From positions 14,528,688 to 14,592,687 of the forward strand of contig JBANSL010000013.1 in assembly GCA_037127255.1 (NCBI GenBank): a stretch of DNA of 64,000 nucleotides, given 5' to 3'. Below are positions 1 through 11,683 of the stretch, piece by piece (the stretch's first letter is position 1; each line of letters begins with the position of its first letter). The position numbers and the translations under genes are program-made. Under the pieces are notes generated by a model. It searched no databases. It was given only the letters and a program-made list of their open reading frames with translations, and was not told where the DNA came from. The stretch is from Persicaria tinctoria (lineage: Eukaryota; Streptophyta; Magnoliopsida; Caryophyllales; Polygonaceae).

Positions 1-961
1 AAGTCAGCCCATAACATCCACCTCCTGGATCGAAAACTAAAATCAAACTCTTGCTTAGATCAATAACGGTTGCAGCAGCTTGCCCTCTGTCAGATGACAT
101 CAAAACCAGTTGATCTTTGATGATTTTGAGACTAGACATGGCACCATTTGATCAGATTCCTGGATCAAACACAAAATTTTCAACTAAAATCAATTGAACC
201 TCCATCTCCTGAAAAATCAGTACCATAATCACCAGGCCAATTTTGAGTAGCCAATGGATTCCTCCTGGATTGAAGACAATCATATCACCCTTAATGACAG
301 CTGCAGGTTGTAGATCATCAAACACATCACAAGCATCGATCACCACCCTACTTTCATGTGCTGCTCTAGGGCTCTCAAATTCCAGTAAGAACCCATCACT
401 TTCATCATTCCTTAATGATCTGCAATCAACTTCTCCAATGTCAAGCATTGCCCTTTTTCTTCCATTCTTACAAACAGTATGAACATTTGTCTTCATGAAA
501 TTATCCAACCCAATACAAAAATGAGTAATTCCGGGATCAAAAACCGGATTCCCATCTTGCACTCTACGCTTAACCCTAGATGCAGAATTTGCAAATGATG
601 TTTCAACTGGCCCTGACATTTCAACAAGCACCTTATGTGCAATTGAAATCCCTAAACATTCAATTGCTACCATCCTAAAATCAGTCAGCGCCATTCTAAT
701 CCCATTCAAATTGTCATGAATTGCACAATTCGTGTCATCAATTCCAACAGATTCCAGTGATGCATCTTCAATCTTGCCACTAGCCTGCTGGCCAGAGGGG
801 GGCTTCAGCTTCGTTTCCAAGTTGATCGATGTATCATTATCATTATTAAGAAGTCCATTAACGATATTAAATAGCATGTAATATAATGTTATATAATAAG
901 CAGAAAATTGTTGGTTGCTATTGGATCCAAATTCCAAACCATATCTTTGACAAGCATGCAT
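1..961 (-). pseudogene. Unrecognised ORF with repeated VFDPG motif, probably broken
   Basis: On the minus strand a 269-codon frame runs from 961 to a TGA at 154-152. The same frame then stays open through the window start. I do not recognise the protein. The short motif V-F-(D/N)-P-G recurs four times: NPVFDPGITHF, MIVFNPGGIHW, NFVFDPGI just before the stop, and LILVFDPGGGCYG after it. This suggests a repeated module or a remnant of internal duplication. The first 45 residues are low complexity and may be non-coding. There is no signal peptide or obvious catalytic motif. The in-frame stop followed by open frame favours a pseudogene or a captured fragment. A short real gene ending at 152 is the alternative. 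Confidence 0.35.
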
Positions 962-1072
962 TCATGCTGTAGGATCCAGTCAATTTTAGATAAGGAAGTA
1001 CGCAGTATTAAATAAATATAGTTATACGTATATTTCATCCCCTATAATCCAATTACGGAGTACAATATAATT

Positions 1073-1220
1073 GCTATATACACCGCAAATCACAAGGTTA
1101 ATATTGCACGTCCTTAAGGACGTGCAAGCCTTGCGTCTAATATTGCACGTCCTTAAGGACGTGCAAGCCTTTTAATCATGCACGTCCTTAAGGACGTGCA
1201 TGATTTGCGGTGTATATAGC
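1073..1220. repeat. Small foldback element with nested perfect palindromes
   Basis: The element is bounded by a perfect 20-bp inverted repeat, GCTATATACACCGCAAATCA at 1073-1092 and its complement at 1201-1220. Inside are three copies of the palindrome GCACGTCCTTAAGGACGTGC, within longer perfect palindromes at 1104-1127, 1143-1166 and 1174-1205. The whole 148 bp can fold into one stem or into three hairpins. No clear target-site duplication is visible. It is MITE-like or a hairpin expansion, not assigned to a family. Confidence 0.75.
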
Positions 1221-2194
1221 CGGACCGTTATTTTTAAATTAGAGGGTATTAAATCTAGGTTTAAATTGATATGTCGAGTTGACCGCGCGCGTTAGTTATG
1301 TGTTTTAATCATGATCACTATGCCACATTAAATCTAGGTTTAGATGGTTCCGTCTCTTGAAAGGGGGTTTTCGTTGCTAGAGAATTTATAGGCGACGATC
1401 TGTCGTCACTTGAAGTGTCATCGGATTGACGTCGTCCCTTGAGTATACAGGTGGTGACAATAATGATATCCGTCTCCTAATTACTGTTAGGCGACCAAAA
1501 AATTGTTCGTGATCATGGCCTAAAAACATTGTCAGGCCTCAAGGGCTTTCCAAGCCTGCCCTTTAGCATTCAAGCGACGAAAGGTTAGATTTAGACGGCG
1601 ATGAACGTTCATCGCTCCAATGTGCTATAAGAATTTTTTTTATAAAAAAGATCAAACGTGGCTACAAGAGACGGGTATATCATCATAAGTTCGTCACCCT
1701 GATGTGATCGGAGAATTTTATAAAATATAAAGTGAATTCAGGCAGAACCTTGTATATAGGTTCGTCGCTATAGTAATCTAGCAATGAATACAAGTGACAA
1801 GTATATTCTCATTAGTTCGTCGCCCCAATGTGATCAGAGAATTTTATAAAATATATAGGTAGACCCCGATGATGACGAAATAAAGAACTAATTATGTCGT
1901 CCCAAATGTAATTTAGGCGCGAGAGTTTCAAATAAGTACGTTGCCAGAGTCTATAAGTGATCTATACAATGACAAACATCTGTCGCCTGAATGTGCTCAG
2001 GAAATTGTAGTAAAATGTATCCTTTTAGGCAACGATACATTCAAATAGGTACATTGCCTGAGATTTGCAATTGGTTGTGCTTTTTTGCACTCTTCAGACG
2101 ACAAACTTTCATATAATGTACGTCGCTTAACAAGTTCAATAAATAACACACATTCAGACGACAAACTTAGGTTTAAAGGCGGTTGCCTAATTAC

Positions 2195-2589
2195 TGTGAT
2201 GCATAAAATCTGCATCAGAGTTGATCGATCTTGATCTTGCTCTCAAGCCAAACCCTAGCCTGCAAATAAGAACGAACGAGGTCGGGGCGGGGGTTGTCTC
2301 CCCCGTCGGACCCTCCGACGCTCAAGTAAGATCTCCTCCTCTAGAAAGAAATTTCTTCTCGTATTTATATTAGTCGAGGATAAATGAAACGGTCAATGCA
2401 TTTAATTCAAGGAATTCAAACGGTTTTGATATATTTAATAAAGAAATCGTTACCGTATTAATGTCGACCGAGACATTAAGTATGGGAAACGGTCGAGGCA
2501 TTTATGTGGGTCATCACAATAGAATAAGCGGTAATTGATAAAAGACGGAACCGCCCCTGCATCGTGATCTCGAGATTTTCCCTCTTACA
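2195..2589. repeat. 5' LTR of the nested retrotransposon
   Basis: 395 bp, TG...CA termini, matching 5217-5606 nearly throughout. Visible differences are a few indels: TAGCC present here and absent in the other LTR, and ATATTTAATAAAG versus ATATTAATAAAG. The low divergence indicates a fairly recent insertion. Confidence 0.85.
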
Positions 2590-2639
2590 ATTGCCCCATT
2601 GGGTTTCCTCATCATGTCTCAATGATGATAGAAGCTCGA

Positions 2640-3055
2640 AAAATCAGTGATTCATTGGCCGTAAATGGCGACTTATTGGCCTTGAGCGGTTGTTTTGGCC
2701 TTGAGTGGTTATCGTTGGTCGTAAGTGGCTATTGGCCGTAAATGGCGATTAACTGGCCGTAAGTGGCGATTTTTGGTGGCCATTCGTGGCGAATTCTGGG
2801 GGGCGTAAGTGGCGATTTCCGGTGGCCATTCGTGGCGAATTCCGGGGGCCGTAAGTGGCAATTTCCGGTGGCCGTAAGTGGCGAATTCCGGGGGCCGTAA
2901 GTGGTGATTTCTGGGGGTCGTAAGTGGCGATTTCCGATGGTCGTAAGTGGCGAATTCCGGGGGCCGTAAGTGGCGATTTCCGGTGGCCATTCGTGGCGAA
3001 TTCCGGGGGCCGTAAGTGGCGATTTCCGGTGGCCGTAAGTGGCGATTTCCTTTAG
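2640..3055. repeat. Tandem repeat of a 23-24 bp unit inside the LTR element
   Basis: Alternating units of the form GGCCGTAAGTGGCGATTTCC and GGCCATTCGTGGCGAATTCC occur about 17 times. ORFs crossing it on either strand (for example a Pro/Arg-rich minus-strand frame at 2709-3128) are by-products of the repeat and are not annotated as genes. Confidence 0.8.
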
Positions 3056-5216
3056 GTGGACCTACACTCGTAGAGTTGATAGGTGCAAGGGGTATACCCT
3101 CGGCTTTGCTTGGCTTCATGTATAGCATTACACTGACAAAGGAGGTGACGCTTTGTTGCTATGTTCCAAATATGAAAATATTGCATGTCAATATATATAT
3201 ATATATTTTATAATCAATTAATTAGCAAGCTTCTTTAATTCTTTGTCCCTCGTATAATTAGCTCTTATCATCCGAGACAGGCGCTCAATGGGCTATGTTC
3301 CTGCAAACTAGATAAATAACAATACAAGTGAACCTGCTCGGGGGCGTACGCCTAGGTGCCACGTCTGAGGTACATCTGAAATTCGTGCTCTTGTGTCGAT
3401 TGTAACGCTTGAAACCTTACAGAATGTTGTTCCTAATATTCCTCATGGAGTCGACGATCTCAGTGTCAACACTTCCCTGTGAGGTGTGTGTATCCTCCTT
3501 AATTGCTTGCCGTAATGCCCCTTGAAACATCAACTTTCCATGCATTTATAACTTTTGACTCTAAAGAGTTGTATCAATGTTTTTAAGAAGTAAAATACAT
3601 GAACAACTTTTCCATGAACCATTGGTTTGCGATTGCATTACTAAAACATCACTCACAAGATTTAAATGCATGTTATGAAATTTTTTTTATGCCATATTTT
3701 GCACTAGGTTTAAGAGATGTAACATTATATTATATGAACACACAAATGAATCAGAAAACTTAGCTTTTGGGTTCTCATACATCCCGCATGAGTTGAACCA
3801 GAGAATTGTCTCGGTCATCCAGGTTAACTTCAACTATTTTGGGTTCGGTGCCCCTGGTATTCCTTGAAGATTGGGATCGTCCCTGCCCCGGTGTCGTTCG
3901 TAACACCGGGTCTCGTGGGCATGCCATTGCCTCCTGCTCATGTCCTAACTTCCGTTGTTACCTATGCCAAAACGGCAAAGCAAGCAGAGAAAGCAAAAAA
4001 GACGAATAATAGATACTAACCACCTCTCGTACAATACGAACAAGGATTTGATCAACCAGACTCAACGACTTTATGAACCAGGTAGCATTTCAAACTCATT
4101 CATATATTTACAAAGTTAAATGATGAAAATCATATGTATGGACTCAAAGATACTGAACAAATAGGAGTTAACGAATATAAACGTTAAAAAACAGCATCTG
4201 AATACTAATCTTAGGCGGTCCAACCTAATTAATCGACATAATAAATAATTTGCCATCACTCTATCCATTCCTCGCTTGCCTTGGCTAATTTTCTCAACAA
4301 TTCACTGTCATAATTTTAGCAAACTAAGACCAATTCCCATTCACCCTTTTCTTTAATTGAAATCTAGGACTCTCACTTACAGCACCACCGCCTCCATAAA
4401 CGTTCCTTATCCACCTCCCCTGCTTCACATTCAATTCAAGACCTTTCGAAGGACTACTCCGTATTCTACCGTTTTATTTTTGTTATTTCACATTATAACA
4501 GATTTAAGAGAAATAGCCCACAATTTTCTAAACAAATCAAAATTAACCCCAACGCAACCTACACGGAAGAAGATTAGAACATACAGTACATTAGAGACAA
4601 AGGAGGATCAAAGATGCAACCTGCATCCACCGTTTTGGACTCGCATTTGAGCGCGTGCGACCTGCTGTAGCCCATTCGGCCATCAACCACCAGGGGTTTC
4701 TAGCCATCCGATGTCGACCGGATGCGACGCCGGGGTGCACACACGAGAACCGGCCCCGTGCCGGTTATCCTGGATGTGCCGGGGGTGGGATCTGACGACG
4801 GATCGAGTGGAAGGCGTACTCCCCTCATGTCCTAAGGAGGATCTAGATCCGCCTCGCGGTAGACAGCGGAGGATGAGACGTCGGCGCCCTCTGCTCGATT
4901 TTTGACGGCGATCATCGGCTTCTCCGGCGAGGGATATCCGGCGGCGCCAATGATGAGACAGAGGCAGGAGTTGTGGAGGAGAGGCGACTTTTCGGTGTCA
5001 GAATCGCCGTCGGGGAGATCACCAGATCTGCTCCTGTCTCTCCTCCTCCTCCTCTTTCAGATTCAATTCGCACTCCCATTGTAGATTGATTTGATCCAGA
5101 AGGTCCTCTCTCCCTACCGATCTCTCTCTCTTTGTTTTTCTTTTTTGTGTTTTTTTTTTATCGGGAGATCCGATCTCATGGCCTTTTGATCGAATGTTCC
5201 CACAGACGGCGTCAAT

Positions 5217-5606
5217 TGTGATGCATAAAATCTGCATCAGAGTTGATCGATCTTGATCTTGCTCTCAAGCCAAACCCCTGCAAACAAGAACGAACGAGGT
5301 CGGGGCGGGGCTTGTCTCCCCCGTCGGACCCTCCGACGCTCAAGTTAGATCTCCTCCTCTAGAAAGAAATTTCTTCTCGTATTTATATTAGTCGAGGATA
5401 AATGAAACGGTCAATGCATTTAATTCAAGGAATTCAAACGGTTTTGATATATTAATAAAGAAACCGTTACCGTATTGATGTCGACCGAGACATTAAGTAT
5501 GGGAAACGGTCGAGGCATTTATGTGGGTCATCACAATAGAATAAGCGGTAATTGATAAAAGACGGAACCGCCCCTGCATCGTGATCTCGAGATTTTCCCT
5601 CTTACA
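5217..5606. repeat. 3' LTR of the nested retrotransposon
   Basis: 390 bp, starting TGTGATGC right after GACGGCGTCAAT and ending CTTACA before the TSD ATTAC. Near-identical to 2195-2589. Confidence 0.85.
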
Positions 5607-6014
5607 ATTACATAGAATTATATATGATAATTAATGTCATTCTTTGCCCTCGCTTAAGCGACGATAATACAAAGAATGTTCGTCGCTTGAATTGTTCATT
5701 TAATGAGAGCACATTCAGGCGACGGACTAAGATGTTTTTCCTTAGTCGTTTAGCAGGTACTTCAAACAGATCTGGTTGGGATCTTTGTTAGGGCGACCGT
5801 ATTTCTTCAATTGTGCATCACCTAAACGTTGTCCGTTTCCTAAGTTCACTTTAGGCGATGAACTTTGCAGTTAATTGGTCGCCTAAATGGATTTGTGATG
5901 AAGACCATTCCTATGATATTCTAGCGACCAAACTACTGTAAATACGTTGTTGTAAGTTAACTTAAGTAACGAAAGTTGGTGCGTCCGTCGCCCGAGATGC
6001 AATCTGGCGTAGTG

Positions 6015-7500
6015 TACCCATGTTAGGCATAGTTAGTAAGGATTAGGGGTACCCGACATGAACCAGTTAATCGTGTCGGTACTAGAAATCGTTTAGCACA
6101 AAATTGCCCGAATCGTATACGAATCATCTTAACTCGAGTACCCGACACGGTTAAGCTATTCGGTTATGTGTCGAATAATGTAATAGTTTTATCCCAATGT
6201 ATGGGATTATTTGGTTAAATTACTATTTTACCTCAATTTTTATGAGATTTTTAATTATATAACCAACTGTTCACATAAACCGAGGTAAATAATTAAATTA
6301 TAATTAAATGGAATGGAATTCAAACCCATCCTAAATACTCCAACCAATATGTATCTAAATTGGATTTGCAACGTGAAGAGCCGAGACTTGCAATAGCTCC
6401 TAATAGTCTCATATATCTTCTTCAAATGTTGAATAAGATAGGGATAAACTCTAAAATAAAACAAGATTATTGTTTTAAAAGAAGGGTAAATGAGCTCATA
6501 TCTTAAATTACAATTCATATCATTTAAAAAATAAGCTAAGCTTATACATATCATTTGAAAAATTAGCCAAACATGAATAATTTTATTATAATTTATCATT
6601 TTTTAAAAAGGGTAAAAGTAAAACTAGAGTATTTAACAAATGGGAAGTCTTATGAAAACAAATCATTGCATTAATTAAATACAAATAAACTTAAACAAAT
6701 TAATCATTGCATGAAATACAAATAAGATTGAATTAAGGATATTTTAATCTTTTTAAACAAAACAAATAGAGGTTTAATGGGTGGGTGGTGTTATGAAAAG
6801 ATAACTAATTTATGGGTGGTTTACTGTAATTTCAGTTTTTATTGGTGGTTATGTGAAAAGTAACATAATTTGTGGGTGGTTATGTGTAATTTACTCAATA
6901 AAAATATTCCGACCTTTGAGGGTAGTGGTAATATATTACCACGGGTTTTCTTACGGGTCAAAAATGCTAACAAGGTTGTCTACGAGGATTTTTTTTTCAA
7001 GGCAGCCTGTGTGGAAGTCTTTCTACAAATTAGCATTAAAATTGGGTTTTCTTGAACGGTCTCCTTAGGGGGAAAAAAATACACCAACAACAAAATTAAA
7101 TCCGAAAAACGAAATTGATTCAATCAAGCAACTAATCCGGTCAAAATTGTCTCAAATACACACAACATAAATATTCATAACATCAAACCGACAACCAAAC
7201 TAAATTGATAACATCATCAAAAGTGGGGTATTTCAATTAGTTTTCCAAAAGTAAACCCCTGCAGCACGATGCAGTTGAAGTTGAATATGTAGGTCTTGTA
7301 ATTAAATAGGTGGGGTTACTGTGTTACCTGTAGGAACCTGACTAAAGAGCAACTAGCAAGGAGTGTGGACTGGGTTCTATGTGGAAAGCTTCCAACTCCC
7401 TAAATAGGACTTGAGGAAAAATGTCAATTGCATTATATTACTGGCTTCTAGCTATGTGGATTAACTTCTTAACACATGGGCTAGAAATGTACAAGTAAAT
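6015..7500. other. AT-rich intergenic sequence, no gene recognised
   Basis: No coding region can be supported. The stretch is rich in A/T runs. Around 6760-6900 it has short imperfect repeats of a GTGGTTATGTGAAAAG-type unit, perhaps an old MITE. A short open stretch at 6853-7068 in overlapping frames has no recognisable domain. Confidence 0.5.
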
Positions 7501-7504
7501 ACAT

Positions 7505-7514
7505 ATATAAATAT
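7505..7514 (+). promoter_or_regulatory. Probable TATA box of the CRK gene
   Basis: TATATAAATA lies about 70 bp upstream of the ATG at 7577, a spacing that fits a plant core promoter with a short 5' UTR. Surrounding sequence is AT-rich, so this is a position-based inference. Confidence 0.4.
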
Positions 7515-7576
7515 ATGTACATCTTGCCCATTCCATAAATAAAAAATCCAAATTGATTAAATACCAATCAGCGGCC

Positions 7577-10336
7577 ATGGTGAAGCTAACGTCCAGCTCC
7601 TCCCCTCGGCTTTTCCTCCGTTTACTACTATTAGCCCTTCTTTTGACAAATGGTTCTGCTGGAAACGGGTCCCTGTCAGACGGCCCAGACATCACCAAAT
7701 GTGATGATTCTAATGGCACCTATACCAGCGCCAGCACCTACCAACAGAACCTCAATACCCTCTTCTCCCAAATGACCACATCCGATATGAGCTTTGGCTT
7801 TTACAACTCCTCTTTTGGCCAGGCCCCGGATGTCATCTATCTGATATCCCTCTGCCTCGGAAATTTCCCAGTCACCGACTGTCGTGCCTGCCTAAGTGGC
7901 ATCGTCGAACAGATCGACATGCTATGCCCAACCCAAAAGAATGCGGTTCTCTGGGCAGGCAAGTGTATGTTGCGCTATTCGAAATACCCGATGATTGGGA
8001 AAATGGAAGAGTCCCCACCTGGGGCTTTAGGAAAGGGGACTTATTTTCCGAATGTTACCGACTACATTCAGGTAGTTCACAAGTTGCTGAGAAGCCTTCC
8101 CAGCAGGGCAGCAGCTGGAAATTCAAGCATCAAATTTGCATACGCACAAGCCGAGTATAATTCCCAAGTTACAATATATTCAGCTGCACAGTGCACTCCT
8201 GATTTAACCCACCAAGACTGCGTGCAATGCCTTGATGACGCTGTGGTTGGGACGAAATCTGTGAGCTTAGGTGAAAGAGGCGCGCGCTACAACTTCCCAA
8301 GTTGTTATGTCCGGTATGAAGAGTATATGTTTTACTGGCTACCTGGAGCTCCACCACCAGCGTTTTCTCCCCCAGCGTCCTCCCCTGCAAGCTCAACAAA
8401 GGGTATAGGCGGCACTATATATAGTAAGTATTAATTCGTAAGCTTAAAGATGTAGATTGAATTCAATATATTGATCTTGGGTTAATTTGTGTGTTGACAG
8501 GAACACGGAGCAGCAAAAGAACAAGAAAGATAATTTTGGCAGCTGCCGTTGCAGGATCTTTATGTGTCCTGCTCATTGCATCCTTCATATATATATGTAT
8601 AAGAAAAAGAGAACTATATCAGAATCTACTGCATATCAACAAGTTTATTGATGGGGATGATATTAGCAAGTCCTTGCAGTTCAAATTTAGCACAACAAGA
8701 GCCGCCACAGGAAATTTCTCTGAGGACAACAAACTTGGCCAAGGCGGATTTGGTGCTGTTTATAAGGTATACTCCTATATACAACAAATTCTTATTTTCT
8801 GTTGTGATTAATAAATCTTGATTTTGGAAGGTGTTGGAGTGTTATTAGAGTACCTAAAGTATATATATAACCTTTCACTAGGAATGTTGAACAAGTCTAC
8901 ATTTGTATGGATCGAGTGTTGTTTGACTTGGTTCTTTTGGTTAAGCACACTAGGAATTGAATGATGCCTATGGCCTCGATCTCAAAGTGAATTTCATCAC
9001 CCAAAATTAAACCTACTGTAATGAGAAAAAGAGTAGGCCGCCTAAGATTGACCCATGAATTTGTCTATTCTGTGGAGACAAAATTGTGTTGTCGTAATTT
9101 CTGTTATTTCAAGCAGGGTAGGCTGCCTGATAGCGGGCAAGAAATTGCAGTGAAGAGGCTAGCAGGGAATTCTTCACAAGGCGAAGCGGAATTCAAAAAT
9201 GAGATCAAACTACTTGCCAAGCTTCAGCACAAGAACTTGGTTCGCCTTTTAGGTTTCTGCTTCCATAATAAAGAAAGGTTGTTGATCTATGAGTTTGTCC
9301 CCAATGCAAGTTTGGATCATTTTTTATTTGGTATGTAACCCTAGCCCTGCTCTCATCTTTCCAGACATTGAACACTTAATTCAATCATTACTTTCAAATC
9401 ATACATACGCGCGGTGAATTGTTCTATTTGAGTCGTGTGCACAGATGCAACCAGGCGCGCTCACTTGGATTGGGAAACCCGATATAACATTATAAGAGGC
9501 ATTGCTCGTGGGATTCTTTACCTACAGGAGGACTCTCGGCTACGTATTGTCCACCGTGATCTTAAAGCAAGCAATATACTTCTTGATGCAGAGATGTGCC
9601 CAAAGATTGCGGACTTTGGAACTGCAAGGTTGTTTGACATTCATCAAACTCATTCAGAGACAAGAAGAATTGTTGGCACATAGTGAGTTTCACTTCCTTG
9701 ACCTATTGTGTATTCACACTACAAACGAGGAACAACTACAAATCTTATAGAATGATCTAAGTAAGTATATATGCTTATATGCAGCGGTTACATGGCTCCA
9801 GAATATGCACTACATGGCAACTTCTCCACTAAGTCGGATGTGTATAGCTTTGGGATTCTACTTTTGGAGATTGTGTGCGGTAAAAGGTGTAGCGACATAG
9901 TATTAGATGGAGAGATTTCGAGAAATCTGATAAGCCTGGTAAGTAAATATGTAAATATACTATTGTACCTTATTCCGGTAAATTATCATGCGTACATGAT
10001 CTGGATTATAAAACTCTTATGTGACAGGTATGGAGAAAATGGAATGAAGGAACTCCATTAGACATCGTTGATTCTGCAATAACAAACGGTATAGAATTGG
10101 AAATCATAAGATGCATCAACATAGGGTTGTTGTGTGTTCAGGATAACGTGGTTGATAGACCAACCGTGTCTTCAGTTTTACAGATGATGAGCAATGAAGA
10201 TCTTGCGCTACCACTTCCTTTGCAACCTGCATCCATCATCTTATCAAATATGCGACTCGACTCTGAACATGTCAACTCCAACTCCATTGAGAGATCTATA
10301 GAGTTGGAATCAATTACCGAGCTTCTTGCTCGATAA
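7577..10336 (+). CDS. Cysteine-rich receptor-like protein kinase (CRK, DUF26 family)
   Basis: A complete gene with exons 7577-8423, 8501-8766, 9117-9330, 9445-9682, 9785-9938 and 10028-10336, all joined by GT-AG introns. The spliced length is 2028 nt (675 aa plus stop), normal for plant CRKs. The protein has a signal peptide (about residues 1-29). Two Gnk2/DUF26 domains follow, each with the C-X8-C-X2-C motif ([13 protein letters not shown] and [13 protein letters not shown]). Next come a Pro/Ser-rich linker, one transmembrane helix ([20 protein letters not shown]), and a Ser/Thr kinase domain with GQGGFG, the AVKRL lysine, HRDLK (catalytic Asp near 481), DFG and APEY. An upstream ATG at 7553 is in frame, but MVKLTSSSS gives the better signal peptide. 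The activation segment reads DFGTAR instead of the usual DFGMAR, and LYLQEDSR replaces LYLHEDSR. No catalytic residue is lost. Role by family: plasma-membrane receptor in stress and defence signalling; the ligand is unknown. Confidence 0.92.
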
Positions 10337-10400
10337 TATTGTGCAGAATCCTATATCATTGATCGAGCATAAAAGCATAAGAATGATTTTGTATTTCTGG

Positions 10401-10439
10401 CCTAAATCAATGAGCACCGTAGATGCTCATTGATTTGGG
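10401..10439 (+). other. Stable hairpin just after the CRK stop codon
   Basis: CCTAAATCAATGAGCA and TGCTCATTGATTTGGG form a 16-bp stem with one G-U pair and a 7-nt loop, 65 bp after the stop. It would lie in the 3' UTR. It could be an mRNA stability element, a 3'-end signal or a small MITE-like palindrome; the sequence alone does not decide. Confidence 0.55.
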
Positions 10440-11680
10440 TCTTGTGGGAAACATGTATCCAAATAAGGATTGTAGGTGTCTTGAGCCCCATGTCTTGCTT
10501 CGCGCGAGATTCTATTGGGTAGTTGTTGTATGTGACTAAAATAGTACGTTTCAATCCCCGAATATATGGTGCACAAGTTATTTTTTAGACTTGTAAAACT
10601 TGGAAGTTACATAATATTGTTTCACTCAAATGAATAAAATAGTTTCAAGCTAGTATGTACAAGTTCATAATAATTATATATATATATGCATTGGCTGCCG
10701 AGTTATCATAATTTTAAATATGCAACTAGAAGGGGGTTAATTGGTAGTTTTAATTTAGGTCATATTGAGATTGTGTCACTTGTAGCTATAGCTTGGATAA
10801 GACGAGTTGGAATTACGTACGTTGGATGGAGATCGAGATACTTTCGTAGCCAGTTGAATCATAAATGAAAAAATAAATTAATCAATACACTAATAGGGAC
10901 AGTGATACGCATAACCAATTGAATTATGACATCTGTCCAAGTAAAAATAATGCTACTTTTGTTCTCTCCCACTCAAGCGGCAACGGTTGCTGCAATTTGC
11001 AACTTCATCCCCCCAAGTCCTCGAGCCCGAACCATGAACGTCCTTCCAAATCCAGCCCCCAATTCGTTCTGTAATTGTTTTTACCTCTAATTTCGTTCAA
11101 TTTACAAGCACCTTTCTCACTTTTTTTTCCTTACATCAATTCGGAATTTTATCTCCAAAAACTCAAGTTCATAGTTCCATATTTTCGAAGAATTATTCCC
11201 CAATTTCAAATCGAATCCTTCAATATCCAATTGATTAATTGAAACTGAATCGCTGAATATAGGTTGATGATGTAAATTTGACCAAAACCCTCGAGCAATT
11301 CATTCTCATCCGCTCTCAATCACTTGAATTGTTTCTTGCAAAAATCGAAAACCCTAACTCACCATTGATGCGAAAACTGTCCATTAAAATCCTTAAAATA
11401 CAGTTAATAAATGATCTGAAATTTCAAATTTTAAATTGTTTTAAAATTATTAATTAATTTTTCTTCTATTAATAGATGGCACTTTCTAATTGGAAGTGTA
11501 TGTTTCTACCCATACACTCAGTGTATGTGTAGATTTGTCCCACTAATAGTGATTAACTCAGTGTAGGATTTTCAAATTGCTAGATCTATTATAAATATTC
11601 TCGAACTTGGAAAGCCAAACAATGACCTCAAACACTCTAGTCACACGCCCCGTAGATCTTTTTTTTTTTTGTTTTTTTTT
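10440..11680. other. Intergenic sequence, no gene recognised
   Basis: AT-rich with a C-rich patch near 10970-11060. No conserved domain or transposon terminus was found. A T-rich tract (T11-G-T10) at about 11658-11682 directly precedes the LINE remnant. Confidence 0.5.
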
Positions 11681-11683
11681 TAC

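Larger units (their letters stand above)
2195..5606. mobile_element. Non-autonomous LTR retrotransposon (LARD/TRIM-like), TSD ATTAC
   Basis: Two direct repeats of about 390 bp, each starting TGTGATGC and ending TTACA, bound a 2.6-kb interior. The element is flanked by a perfect 5-bp target-site duplication, ATTAC at 2190-2194 and 5607-5611. The interior has no gag or pol frame. It holds a 23-bp tandem repeat block, AT-rich sequence, and a GC-rich patch at about 4640-5050. No tRNA-Met primer-binding site is evident after the 5' LTR. The site joined without the element restores the CACTA subterminal array, so this insertion is younger than the CACTA element. Confidence 0.85.
1316..6014. mobile_element. 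CACTA-type DNA transposon, non-autonomous, interrupted by an LTR element
   Basis: The left end starts CACTATGCCACATTAAATC at 1316 and the right end is TGCAATCTGGCGTAGTG, ending at 6014. Both match the termini of the better preserved element at 43813-50016. Subterminal arrays of the motif AGGCGAC / GTCGCCT in both orientations occupy about 1370-2190 and 5640-6010, as is typical of CACTA elements. No transposase is visible. The 3-bp flanks differ (GAT versus TAC), so this is either a decayed element or two ends of different copies. The LTR retrotransposon at 2195-5606 is nested inside. Confidence 0.65.

Noticed and set aside
243..482. Plus-strand 79-codon ORF
   Set aside because: Shadow of the longer minus-strand frame at 152-961; no start context or domain.
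2709..3213. Overlapping ORFs on both strands
   Set aside because: They consist almost wholly of translations of the 23-bp tandem repeat.
4640..5240. GC-rich ORFs in the LTR element interior
   Set aside because: No gag or pol motif, and the frames are short and overlapping on both strands.
7438..7719. Minus-strand 93-codon ORF
   Set aside because: Antisense to the CRK promoter and signal-peptide exon, with no domain.
8990..9116. Extension of the third CRK exon upstream to 9021
   Set aside because: That stretch is intronic; GCAG/GG at 9113-9118 joins VYK to GRLPDSG in frame as in other CRKs.
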